64,000 nt of DNA from Lycium barbarum (lineage: Eukaryota > Streptophyta > Magnoliopsida > Solanales > Solanaceae): positions 81,828,120-81,892,119 of the forward strand of contig NC_083339.1 of NCBI RefSeq assembly GCF_019175385.1, in the 5' to 3' direction. Within the stretch, counting starts at the first letter, position 1, and every line of letters starts with the position of its first letter. The notes beneath the pieces were generated by a model, which saw only the letters and a program-made list of their open reading frames with translations, did no database searches and was not told the DNA's origin. A program made the translations under genes and the position numbers. This document shows positions 1 to 11,140 of this stretch, piece after piece.

Positions 1-103
1 GCCTCCTGTTTATAAGTGTGGCGTGCAACACATCCATAACCAGGACTCTACTCGACACGGCTCGTAGACACACCCTAGGACGGAACTGCTCCGATACCAC
101 TTT
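1..103 (-). other. 5' leader and primer binding site of a minus-strand Ty3/gypsy element running off the left edge
   Basis: Read on the minus strand, the LTR at 104-2557 ends in TGACA and is followed by a short A-rich spacer and a primer binding site at 88-99 (TGGTATCGGAGC, one mismatch from the initiator tRNA-Met complement). The remainder matches the leader of the plus-strand element at 28161-28370. It contains a decayed version of the leader hairpin: arms TGTG (17-20) and CACA (29-32) around the hexamer GCGTGC at 21-26. The element body lies outside the window. Confidence 0.75.
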
Positions 104-589
104 TGTCACGACCCAACCGGAGGGCCATGACAGGCACCCGGAGCTAATCCACTGGGCATCTCTCATAGTACATTCACGTTCATCTCTCGGTGAGCCACAT
201 GGCCTATTAAGAATTCTATGCCCCAATAACACCATTTCCAATGACTAAAACACTTTTATATATATATCAACGTCAACAACTATGCCCATACACATATACA
301 CAAGCCGACGATGCTAACCAAAATAGTATGCCAAAATATGAGCCGACAAGGAAAAAGACATCTACTATACAAGATTGTCTACGAGCCTCTAAGAAGAGTA
401 TGCAACATGATCATAAAGACGGGACAGGGCCCCGCCATGCCTATATATACACCAAGGAATAGTACCTAAGCTGCAGCTCCGGGTCAAACGGAGCTCCTCC
501 AAGCAATCTCTAGATAAGCAGCCTAAGGATCAAGTCTATCTCCCTGTCCACCTGGGGGCATGCCGCAGCGTCCAAAAACAAAAAGACGA

Positions 590-608
590 CAATACGAATA
601 ATGTATTG
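590..608 (-). other. conserved LTR stem-loop (CAATAC/GTATTG variant)
   Basis: A perfect 6-bp inverted repeat CAATAC (590-595) and GTATTG (603-608) around a 7-nt loop. It occupies the place where other LTRs in the window carry CAGTAC...GTACTG, so both arms have changed together. Confidence 0.6.
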
Positions 609-769
609 AGTATGTAAAGCATAATCAACATCATAGTAGAAGCATAAGAATATCACAAGATAAAGGAGTCATGGAATGATAGAGCCTTTTTAGAGCCTTT
701 TGTACCTCTAGCGACAATCATCATGTTTCTTACCCTTTTTCTATTAGGAACCTTCAATTTCTAATGTTT

Positions 770-1000
770 ACTTATATAATAGTACCATACATGACCATAG
801 AGGTTCGGTGTCTCACATACCCGGCCATGACAAGACTCGGTGTTATACATACCGGGCCCTATCAAGGCTCAGTGTTATCCGTACCCAACTGTAGTGGTGT
901 GCACGCGATAGATATCATACCTGGCCATATAAGCTCGATGTTCTTAGCGCACGATAGATATCATACCCAGCCATATAAGCTCGGTGTTCTTAATAGTCAT
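770..1000 (-). repeat. degenerate minisatellite inside LTR
   Basis: Repeated phrases such as ACCCGGCCATGACAAG, CTGGCCATATAAGCTCG and CCAGCCATATAAGCTCGG, each followed by a GTGTT/TGTTCTT motif, form a degenerate tandem repeat of roughly 40-55 bp. The last two copies (about 905-950 and 950-1000) are nearly identical. Related CGGTGT/GGCC repeats occur in the other LTRs (for example 15340-15500 and 63599-63738). Confidence 0.55.
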
Positions 1001-2557
1001 ACCTTGATGCATATATATATATATACACACACACATACGTGTCCTCAACATCATCATCGTCATCATTACTTCATTATATCCTTCCTTAGAGGATCAACTA
1101 TTTTAGGACGAGACGAATGGTATCATGAGATTTTCAAAAATCATGAACCTTAGTGATTCTAAGAACGGAGTCATCTTGGAAGACAATATGGAATTCACAT
1201 GAGAGTATACAACGATGGGATCATGCCTTAAGAAAGAAGGGTTAGCCTTACATACCTTTTTGTCCTCGTAACTACTTAACGTTCCTCTCCAAAGCTTGAG
1301 AGATCTACATTTAAAGGGGATTCATACCAAGATTAAGCCTTAAAGATACTCTTAAATTCAAACTAGAACAATTCATGAGTTAACAAAAATTGGGCTGCAT
1401 TTTCTCTATTTCATCGACTTCCACCATATTACAAAACAACTCCTAAACAACCATAATAATATCCACAATATCATAGTCACGTAATCACATTCCATTAAGT
1501 CTTCAAAATTCATTCTCATATTCAACTTATACTAACAACTTCACATCAACCCTTAGCACGTTTTCATACAACGCTTCCTCATCATCATTATTACCTTTTC
1601 TAACAAGAACATATCCATATCATACTAAGAATCATGACTCAAGTTAGCTTACTACTCAAAAGTATCATGAAAACTTTATTTAGACCTCATCTTCTACTTT
1701 CTCCATCTACCCAAGTTGTTCAACAACTAAGCCTTCTTGATAACATGAAATAAGCATGAGAACTAACCTTTTATCTCATAAGAATGAGCTTTGAGCAAGC
1801 TATCAACTTATATGGAAACCCTAATTTTGATACCCAAGTTATTCTTGAAGTCTACTAGCTCTAGTGAGCTTTCCGACACATGAACACCTTAGTTCTTGCT
1901 ATTTGCTATTTGCTATTTGTTTTCTCTTGGGTTTGGGTGTAATCTGCTTAGAGAAGGGTTTTAGAGCTTTGGAGAGTTTGGAGGAAGTGTGGGAAATGAA
2001 AAAGGGGCAAGGGTCGTCCATGCATATAAAAAGAAAAATCTGACCTGACCCGATTATATGACCAATTGTACGGGCCGAATAAGTTATACAGTCTATACAA
2101 TTGGACCGTATAATTCTACCAGAAGGTCACCCTTCTCTGGAAGCATTCTACAGACCATTTATATGGGCCGTATAATTTATACGGTCCGTACAAATGGCCG
2201 TACAAACTAGAAATTCCCGAAACTCATCCTCGTTGATTCGTTTGACTTCCAATCCTTGTGGAACCTTCTCGGTACTTATGTAACAGTTCATTAATCATCT
2301 AAGAGGCCCTATAGCAGCCCCTCAAGACATTGCTAAATATATATCGAATCAACTATCGCGAAAACCTTTCCAAACACGGCTTACATTCACTTCCTTCAAC
2401 AAACTTAGTTCCATTGATTCATATAACTTCAAAATCTTATGGCATGCTCTTAAAACTATTAGATACGCTCCTTAATCTCATAAGAAGCTCGTGTTCATCT
2501 TAAACTCACCTTAGTTTATTCAGAGGACAACAAATCCGGAATTTCCGAGATCTAACA

Positions 2558-3967
2558 ATAGACTCTTGGGGATTCTATAAAAATTTCGTCGAAGTTTCCC
2601 CTGTAATATGGCACTACCATCTTGTCATAGCAACCCAAAATATATCGCCTCACAGGGCTACAACAACAACATCAACAACCATGGCCACACACGACCAAGA
2701 AAACATCGAAGAAAGCACTGCATACCTGGGGGCAACAGCGTCTCTTTATGAGTCTCTTCTGAAGGTGAAAATAAATGCAGGTACCTGAACTTCATGTCTT
2801 CTTCTGCTTCCCAGGTCATTTCCTCTCTGTTATTATTTCTCCATAAGTTTGGTTCTGAGTCTCCGTACTTGCCTATCTAGAATGGCATTGGGAACTTCTT
2901 CGTAGGATAATTGCTCAGTGACTTGGACATCATCTACCGGTACAATTCTAGAAGAATCTCCAATGCACTTACAAAGCATCGGTACATGGAAAACCGGATG
3001 GACTGACTCCAAATCCGAAAGTAGATCTAATTCATAAGCCACTTGGCCTACTTTACGTACAATCTCATAGGTCCAATATACCGAGGACTAAGCTTGCCCT
3101 TTTTGCCAAATCTCATGACCCCCTTCATTGGCGACACCTTCAAGAATACCTAATCTTTCACTTGAAACTCTAAGTCCTTTCGACGATTATCTACATAGGA
3201 TTTTTGAGGACTCTTAGTTGTTAATAACCGATCCTGTATGAGCTTGACTTTCTCTATAGCTTGTTGGACCAAGTCCAGCCCTATCAATTTAATCTCCCCT
3301 ACTGATAACTATTGTTATAAGTAAATTCAATAAGCGGTAAGTGATCATCCCAACTACCTCCAAAATCCAATACTCATGCCCGTAGCATGTCTTCTAGAGT
3401 CTGGATGGTACTCTCACCTTGCCAATCTGTCTGTTGATGAAATGTTGTACTAAGACTTACCTGAGTCCCCAAACCTTCTTGAAAAGACTTCCAGAAATTT
3501 ACGATAAAATGTGTCCCTCTATCGAAAATAATAGATACTGGAACACCATGGAGTCGCACTATCTATTTGACACAAAGCCTTGTATAATCTTTGGCTACTT
3601 ATGTAGTCCTGACGGGTACAAAATGAGTTGACTTCGTAAGTCTATCCACAATTACCCATATAGAATCATATTTATGCCTAGAACGAGGCAAGCCTGCAAT
3701 GAAGTCCATATTAATCACTTCTCATTTCCAAGTTGGAATTTCCAAAGCTTGCAACAATCCACTGGGCTTTTGATGCTCAATTTCCACTTGCGGACAATTA
3801 GGACATTGGGCCACGAAATTCGCAATGTCTCTCTTCATCCCATTCCACCAATAAATGGATTTAAGGTCATGATACATTTTTGTTGCTCCGGGGTGAACGG
3901 AATAACAGGAACAATGCGCTTCTTTTAATAGTTGATGGCGTAATCCTGCAACATCAGGAACACACAA
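2558..3967 (-). pseudogene. integrase and chromodomain-like tail of Tekay-like gag-pol, broken
   Basis: Minus-strand remains of integrase. The zinc-binding part is at about 3722-3967 (H..H, then CPNC; WWNGMKRDIANF visible). The core at 3374-3559 has IIFDRGTHF and the HQQTD..GEST region. A GPY/F module and chromodomain-like tail follow at 2833-3042 (AILDRQVRRLRTK). Pieces lie in at least two frames with stops between them, so no enzyme can be made. The stretch 2558-2830 is 3' untranslated sequence matching 33201-33360 of the plus-strand element. The usual pre-PPT hairpin and PPT are missing here. Confidence 0.85.
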
Positions 3968-4114
3968 CCTGCATCAACATCAGAGAACTCCATCTCTAGA
4001 AATTTCAAAGGATGATTTCTTCTTCTGAGGAAGTGTATTTCTGTAATGAACTAGCATGGGATCCTCATACTGGTGCTCTTTCACCTCAACTACTAGTGAT
4101 GAGACAACTGAATT

Positions 4115-4634
4115 CTAAATGGTAGCTTCCGCGTTGCCTGAGTCCACTACCCAAAATCCTAGGCTAGTTAATTGCTGGAGTTCACAAGCTAACTTTGTTT
4201 TCTTTGGTTGGATATCACATAAACATCCCATAGATCTACGGCTAAGAGGATCAGCTACAACGTTCGCCTTCTTGGGATGATATAGGATGTTAACATCACA
4301 ATCTTTCGACAGCTCTAACCATCGCGTTTGCCATAAATTCAATTCTTTTTGCTTGAAGATATACTGATGGCTCTTGTGATCCATGTAAATATCAACATGG
4401 ACACCATACAAATAATGTCTCCACATCTTCAATGCATGAATCACCGCACCTAAGTCAAGATCATGGGTTTGGTAGTTTTTATCATGTTTCCGTAGTTGCC
4501 TTGAAGCATAAGCAGTCACCTTACCATGCTGCATCAACACATATCCTAACCAACGCCTGAAGCATCACAATAGACAACATAGCCTTCCGATCCTTCTGGA
4601 AGTATCAGAACTGGGGCAGAAGTTAATCTATTCT
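4115..4634 (-). pseudogene. RNase H domain remnant of gag-pol
   Basis: Minus-strand frame with [39 protein letters not shown] and [15 protein letters not shown], the order expected for the RNase H domain of Ty3/gypsy pol. The acidic residue usually Glu in the HDLELA motif is Asp here, and the TDHKS motif reads MDHKS. The N-terminal YCDAS part lies around 4550-4600 in a disrupted frame. Non-functional. Confidence 0.8.
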
Positions 4635-5486
4635 TTAACTCCTAAAAGCTGCGTTCACAAGAATCCGTCCATTGAAATTTAGTTGATTCTTAGTTAGCCT
4701 CGTTAGTGTCGCCGAAATAGAAGAAAAATCTTCTACAAATCTTCTGTAGTAACCTGCTAAGCTCAGAAAATTACGAACCTCCGAAGGTGTTGTAGGCCTT
4801 GGCCAAGTCATCATGGCCTCAATCTTCTGGGTCTCCACCCGAATACCATCGGTTGAAATAACATTCCCCAAAAAGGTCACCGAATTCAACCAAAACTCGC
4901 ATTTTGAAAATTTTGCAAATAACGCTCGAGTCTGAAGAACTCTAAGAATGGTGCGTAGATGATCCACATGTTCTGCCTCAGACCGAGAATATACCAGGAT
5001 ATCGTCAATGAACACAATCACAAATAAATATAGGAAAGGCCTGAACACATTGTTCATCAAGTCCATGAACACTGTCGGTGCATTAGTTAGCACGAACGAC
5101 ATTACCTGAAACTCGAAATGGCCATATCTGGTTCTGAAGGCTGTCCTAGGAATATCTTCCTTCCTAACTCTCACCTGATAATACTCGGATCTCAAGTCTA
5201 TCTTTGAAAACCATTTGCCACCTTGCAATTGATCAAATAAGTCATCGATCATTGGGAGCAGATATTTATTCTTGATCGTCACCTTATTCAGTTGCCTGTA
5301 GTCGATGCAAATTCGCAAGGAGCCATCTTTCTTCCTCACAAATAACACAGGTGCTCCCCACGGGGAAGAACTAGGCCTAATAAAGCCTTTTTCAAGCAAG
5401 TCCTTCAATTGCTCCTTCAACTTTTTCAACTCTGCGGGAGCCATTCTATAAGTAGGAATAGATATGTGCTTGGTATCCGGTAGCAC
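4635..5486 (-). pseudogene. reverse transcriptase domain of gag-pol, frameshifted relative to its neighbours
   Basis: A 283-residue minus-strand frame carries almost all of the Ty3/gypsy reverse transcriptase: [57 protein letters not shown]-type motif and the catalytic FIDDILVYS, followed by [12 protein letters not shown]. The Gly usual in DLRSGYHQ is Glu. The frame differs from the upstream protease piece (shift near 5490-5510) and ends at 4635, where the RNase H linker goes out of frame. It is a pseudogene with an otherwise well-kept domain. Confidence 0.88.
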
Positions 5487-5499
5487 ATCAATAGCAAAT

Positions 5500-6097
5500 C
5501 AATCTCCCGCTCTGGGGGAAGGTCTGGAAGCTCATCCGGGAATACATTCGAAAACCTATTCACCATGGGGACAGACTGAAGAGTTGGCGATTCGGCTTCT
5601 ATATCATGAACCTGGACTAGATGATAAATACAACCTTTAGCAATCATTTTCCTCACCTTGAGATAGGAAATAAACCTACCTCTCGGGGATGTTGTATCTC
5701 CTTTCTGTTCTAAAACTGGTTCTCCCGAAAACTGGAAGCGAACCATTTTCATTCTACAATCAACATTGGCATAGCAAGAAGCCAATCAATCCATGCCCAT
5801 ACTAACATTAAAGTCCACCATTTTCAACTCATGTAAATCAACCATAGTACGATGATCACAAATCACAACTACACAATTTTTATATACTCAGCTAGCTATT
5901 ATTGGTTCACCAACGGTTGTCGATTCCTCGAAAGGTTTGATTAACTCCGGTTTAACCCCAAATCGACCCGCAATGTACGGAGTAACATATGACAATATGG
6001 AGCCCGGATCTATCAATGCATATACATGAAGAGAAAATGCCGATAATATACCTGAAACAACATAAGGGGAGGACTCAAGATCCTGCCATCTAGACAA
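5500..6097 (-). pseudogene. retroviral-type aspartic protease and linker of gag-pol
   Basis: Minus-strand frames at 5888-6097 and 5500-5785 give HVYALIDPGSILSYVTPYIAGRF (active-site block DPGS) and, after a stop at the end of the first piece, ASCYANVDCRMKMVRFQFSGEP and [15 protein letters not shown]. This is the protease and its connection to RT as in the plus-strand copy at 29730-30380. At least one stop and one frameshift break it. Confidence 0.82.
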
Positions 6098-6715
6098 ACC
6101 ATAAATACGATGCTGGGGACCACTAGAACTGAGAGCTCCTCCTTTACCTCTACCGCAAATAACTGGTGTCTGAAAGCCTTACCCCGGAGGGCATATAGAT
6201 GATGAAGACCCAGCTGCTGACCCTGAAGACTGGATCCTACCCCTACCACCGATCGAGGGGCAGTCACGCATGATATGGCCTGGCCGGCCGCATGCATAAC
6301 AAACATCTGAGCCTAATCGACACTGGCCCCAATGTGACTTCCCGCACTGGGAACATCGTGGCATGGGTGGCCTTGCCTGACCGGAGTGAGTAGATCTATC
6401 AAAAACCCGGCTCGTAAACTGTGGAGACGCACTAGTCACGGAATGGCCTGAATGCCTAGAAAACTCCTGCCTTTTCCCTCCTTTAAATTCACAAATCGGA
6501 CCTGAAGATCTATCCCTCTTGTGATAACCTCTGTCAAGCTCACACTCACCTCTTTGCAGTTGGTTGCTTTCCTCCAAACTCTGTGCATGGGCTTAAATGC
6601 TAGAAATATCTATATTGTCCTGAAGGGACGCAGTCAAGCACTTATCCATCAAATATGGCCCTAAGCCACTCACAAATCGATGCACTCCCAACATACCTGA
6701 CATGATTACTGGAAA
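6098..6715 (-). pseudogene. gag C-terminal part with two zinc knuckles
   Basis: The minus-strand frame 6179-6577 is rich in Arg/Ser and has two CCHC-type knuckles: CSQCGKSHWGQC (atypical spacing) and CYACGRPGHIMRDC (canonical CX2CX4HX4C). Further upstream on the minus strand, 6578-6715 still matches the plus-strand gag around 29040-29160 (MDKCL.. region). Beyond about 6715 the homology stops, so the N-terminal gag, leader and 5' LTR of this unit are absent or replaced by other sequence. Confidence 0.82.
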
Positions 6716-6844
6716 GTAAAGATAATGCCCGAAATTAGTGGGCCTCACCAACTGGCTGATACGATGATATCCTAACGAGCAGATCCGTCATCTTGAAAAT
6801 CAGTACCTGCATCGTGAAATATAGGCCCCGGGCAATAAAGACGT

Positions 6845-6865
6845 AAGTACACTGGAATTGTACTT
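6845..6865 (-). other. conserved LTR stem-loop (AAGTAC/GTACTT variant)
   Basis: AAGTAC (6845-6850) and GTACTT (6860-6865) form a perfect 6-bp stem around a 9-nt loop. It is a second co-varying version of the CAGTAC/GTACTG stem found in the other LTRs. Confidence 0.55.
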
Positions 6866-7383
6866 GTATGTAAAGCCACTGAATGAAAGAATAGTAAGTG
6901 TGGTGCTCGGGGAATAGGCAACCCAAATCAATAACATAGATACATGAAGTAATACTAAACTAAAACTGTAACTGTAAACTGTAACTGAAGTTGTAACTGA
7001 AATCAGGACATGATCATGATCTGGCATAATAATGATGTAACATGAGTAAAGTATTTTTATGTGGGAGAGTTAGTGTAATTGACAAACTGAAATCACCACG
7101 TGAGTACGTGGAGTCTGGTCTCAGACTTGGCCAGCGAAGCAATCCCATAGCTTGCCGGAATATGAGACATGAACATGGCATGAATGGAACCAATCAATAA
7201 ATATGAAGGCATCGTCCTAACTGGGAAGAGACATCCTCACCCTAAGTTGGCATATGTAGTTTCAGGTGTTTGAACCTTCTAAGTAAATCTATGCTACTCC
7301 TAAAAACACATAGCATGAACTTGGTTGGCTTAATAGGCCATGATTTTCATAAGCATGGTTTGTATATAGTTTAACATGATTTT

Positions 7384-7388
<5 letters not shown>

Positions 7389-7429
<41 letters not shown>
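7389..7429. repeat. (TA)n microsatellite
   Basis: About 20 uninterrupted TA dinucleotides preceded by GTGTGT. It explains the poly Tyr-Ile frame seen on the minus strand here, which is not a gene. Confidence 0.95.
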
Positions 7430-7430
<1 letters not shown>

Positions 7431-7736
7431 CTTCCATGAAACATGGGAACATGTAAATCTATAGAATAGAACAATATGGGTTCATGACTTGTATCTGAGA
7501 ACTCATGGAAAATAAACACAAGAATTCATGGATTACGGACACATTCCTGAAAATCATAATGATATTCATGAATACAAGAAACTGAATCATGATTGGGCAT
7601 AATAATATATGTATAACTGATTTATCTCTGATGAACTGAGAAATAATTCTCTAACTATTAGGAGAAATAGTATTTTCATGAATTAACATGGCGTGGGGAA
7701 GAACAATGACGTTCGCGCACATAGATAGAAGCCCTA

Positions 7737-10700
7737 TGTCATGCCCCAAACCTGAATATGATGGACTGGGCTCTATATGTAACTATTATGAACTTATACA
7801 AATGATATGACATAACATACGAGACAACTGGGTAATACAAACAATTTATGTACGTAGTTGTGGCCCATGGTCCATGATATGCAACAGCATAAAAATGAAC
7901 CCACATGTATTGTCTATGAAGCCTTCACGAATACCTTTTATTGAACAACTGATACAAGTGTCGGTACAGGGCCCCGACCTACTCGTAATCCCTACACATA
8001 CAAATACTAGACCTGACACAGCTCCAGAAAGAGTGTCAAGACCTAATTTGGCTAAGTCGTGCAATCACTTACCTTTCCCACCTCAGTAAGCAAACCTTCA
8101 ACCCAACGAAAGTAAAGACATAAATAAATAAATCAATTTAAGTGGAAAAGAATAATCACGTAAGTCTTATGCTATTATAATAGAAATAGTGTGGAAATAA
8201 GTAAAATACCCCAGGGTCTAGTCTAAGCCATACAAGAGCATCTAATGAAAATATACAAGTCTGGAATATAATAATACATAAATCTGTCTATGTCTCAGAA
8301 TGGAAAAGTAAGACATAATAAGAGGAATCTTCAAGGCAGTGAACGTCACGTGCTCACCCTGGAAAATCGGTGCAATACTGATGGTGACAATCAGCCACGA
8401 GATATGGAAGCAGACCCAACCTGATACTCTGCATTCATAAAGGAATGAAGCAAGTGCAAGTCAGGACAAAACAACAGTACTGGTAGGTATCATCGGCCGA
8501 CTAAGTATAACTAACATAATTCAGATAATAAAGCAGGATAGGAAGATAAATCAACAAGTATAAGTCAAACACAATCAGAAACAAGTATCCGTCATCACCT
8601 AGGTTGAAGCATCTAAATCCAAGTATGCCAAGTCTTGATATATATCCAATCCGAAATCAATCAATACAAGTACAACACCGGATTATCACAATATAGGCCA
8701 AGATGCAATGCAATGCAATAAAATGATGTAAGAATGCCAATACAATGCACTGCAGTGTACACATGTACTCCGGACGGAAGTATCGGCGTCCTGGTAGCAC
8801 AACCCATGGGGAACCCATGGTGTCCACATATCACTCGCTTCGGAATGCCTCCTCGGATCACGAGCACAATCACAATATCAGCCACATTGTCACCCCCTGT
8901 CAAATGTGCCTTACTTACATATATGCTATCAGACATAGGGTATATCGTCACGCCCTGTCAAATGTACCTTATATACACACGAACCGCCATAGCATAGGCC
9001 ACATCATCACCCCCTGTCAAATGTGCCTTATATATATACATGAATTGCCACAACATAGGCCACATCGTCACCCCCGGTCAAATGTGCCTTATATATATGC
9101 ATAAAAGGTAATTGAATGTGCAAGTATGATTTCATGTATGGAAGTGCAAGTATGATTTCATGTATGAAAATGCAAGTATGAAAGAAACTCATATGTAGGC
9201 ATGAAGATGACAACAACAATATCTCATATCAACTATCAACATGCCGCACAAGGACACCTCACAATATCAAACTCATCTCATCTGCGATTCCAGGACATTC
9301 ATCGAACTCACACATCACACAGTCCACGATTTCGGGACAACCATTAAACATCGGACTACTTACATCACTCGCACACAATCCACGATTCTGGAACAACCAT
9401 CAGATATCGGACTACTCATATAACTCTCATGCAGACTGAGCTCAACTCATCATAGTGTTTCATCAAGTATCAACAATATATCATGAGAAATGTGAATGTG
9501 TGCAATGTATGAGTCAGCATGAATAATCAAATCAATATCACAAGTACCAAACATGGGTACGCCAACAATATCATAAAAGACTACACAAGTCATATAAAAA
9601 CACTATCCCCGAAATCAAATGCCAACAAGTGGGGCACCAAAATATCATGAACAAGATATCTTAATAGTCTCTAATATCCACTATCACTATGCGGCATCAA
9701 ACCTACAACAATAGGACAACTCAATCACAAAACAACGGGGTGGCTAGCCCCAATCACACAACAGGGCCCAACCTAATACAATATCCAACCCAACTTCATA
9801 CCCGAAGGTTTACATGCTTTCTCTGATAATATAATCTAAATATATGCTTCGCTACACGAAGTCTCACCAAGGGTAAGCCATAACCTACCTGGATGGCCGA
9901 ACAGCAAACACCAATAATCACTCCTTCACTTTCCCCTTCCGCTAAGCCTCAATATCAAAGAAGTCTAGGCATATTCGAAATCATGGAGATCGTTACTAAT
10001 ATCACTATCATTCAATTTAAGTCAAAATCAACCTTAGAATTTGAGAAAACGGGGCCCACAAGGAAAAAGAGTTAAATTCGGGAGTAAAATATCAAATTAA
10101 GTACTAGGTGATCAAAACCCAACCATTAATTGCTAATTTAACTCATGGATTCACCTAATTTTGAAATTCAAGCAAAACCCTCAATTTTAGGTATAAACCC
10201 TAACTCTTTGATTCAAGAATTCAACACTAATAATGGAAGATATATGATTAGCAGCCTTAGGTTAATCCTAATCTAGCATAAACTCCATTAATCTCACCAT
10301 TAATAATCTTAGATATAAAATCCATCAAAACCCACTTTTAATCTTCCATTCCTAAGGGCTACCAAGAAAAGAGGAATCCTTATGATGATTAGGAACAATG
10401 AAATAGAAAGAAGGTTAGGAGAGGTAACCACCAAGAATCTTCACCAATAATCCTCTAGAAATGCTCCCAATAGGAACCACTTTCGGAATAACAATGAATG
10501 AAAAGACTTAGGGTTTTATATCATTTAAATACCCCAGTCACTGCCCGATTACCGCTTCAGTGGCGCCGCCCCAGAGGTGCCTTGCGCACTACAGCCAAAA
10601 ATCCAGGAACGCTCCAGCGGTACCGATACCGCCATGCTGGTGCCGCCAAAGCGGGCACAAGATACCAGAAACTACACCAAGTTTCACACATCAATCCAGT

Positions 10701-11140
10701 TTTTCAACTACTTCCCGAAGCCATCTGCTCACATACCACATACATAGACACACATAAAAACACGTTACGAACGTGATCGTGGCCTTGGAATTCCCAACGG
10801 AGGTCTCGCTGATTGAGTCAACCTCCGATACCTTAATTCCAATTTCCCAACCCAAGTCCCAAAATGCATCCTAGTGAATTGGGAACCTAACTAGATATAC
10901 ACGCAAATTTTAAACAACTATCCAGACCTCTTGGGATTGATGAATTTTCAAAAAAGGCCCGTTTACCCAAAAGTCAACTTTTAGTCAACTCTTTTTCACT
11001 TTAAGCTCAAACATCACAAAAAGTCACCCGAACCAAATCTAAACACCTCAAGAACTATGTCAATGGTCCCTCGGGTCAAAAAGGAGCTAACCAAGCTCGA
11101 GAATGGGTCAAGTGTACACCATCTCACTGAACATCAGTAC
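7737..11140 (-). mobile_element. LTR-like segment, probably most of one LTR, boundaries uncertain
   Basis: The left end TGTCATGCCCCAAACC at about 7737 resembles the reversed end of an LTR (GGGGCATGACA on the minus strand), but no PBS lies to its left, so it would be a 3' or solo LTR. The interior is AT-rich and non-coding, with minisatellites at 8881-9108, 9118-9181 and 9310-9420, a GC-rich island around 10540-10690 (CGCTTCAGTGGCGCCGCC), and repeated GTCAACTTTTAGTCAACTC near 10975. The right boundary near 11140 is a guess; no 5-bp target duplication was found. Confidence 0.45.
8881..9108. repeat. minisatellite, four copies of about 60 bp
   Basis: Four consecutive units each contain a phrase like CACATCGTCACCCCCTGTCA followed by AATGTGCCTTATATA and a variable spacer ending in CATAGG. 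Units begin near 8881, 8940, 9000 and 9061. A shorter 25-bp repeat (GTGCAAGTATGATTTCATG) follows at 9118-9181 and a 55-bp duplication (CACGATT..GGACAACCAT) at 9310-9420. Confidence 0.8.

Larger units (their letters stand above)
104..2557 (-). mobile_element. LTR of Tekay-like Ty3/gypsy element, shared between two internal regions
   Basis: On the minus strand this 2454-bp segment starts TGTTAGATCTCGG and ends CGGTCGTGACA, the TG...CA ends of an LTR. It is bordered at 2558 and above by the 3' end of a gag-pol internal region, and at 103 and below by a PBS and leader, so it serves as 3' LTR for one unit and 5' LTR for another. Content resembles the plus-strand element's LTR at 26174-28160, including the CAGTAC-type stem-loop and a GCATGCC/GCAG motif. 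No polypurine tract is recognisable just before the LTR start, suggesting a small deletion at that junction. Confidence 0.8.
6716..7736 (-). mobile_element. LTR-like fragment, non-coding
   Basis: There is no coding similarity. On the minus strand the segment carries the LTR stem-loop in an AAGTAC...GTACTT form at 6845-6865, placed as in other LTRs before a GTATGTAAAGCC motif (plus-strand reading), and it is otherwise AT-rich with a (TA)n run. I read it as part of an LTR of another Ty3/gypsy family joined to the truncated gag at about 6715. Neither LTR end can be defined. Confidence 0.45.

Noticed and set aside
10498..10776. A small gene in the GC-rich island around 10540-10690
   Set aside because: Two overlapping frames are open only because of local composition; there is no motif and the context is LTR-like.
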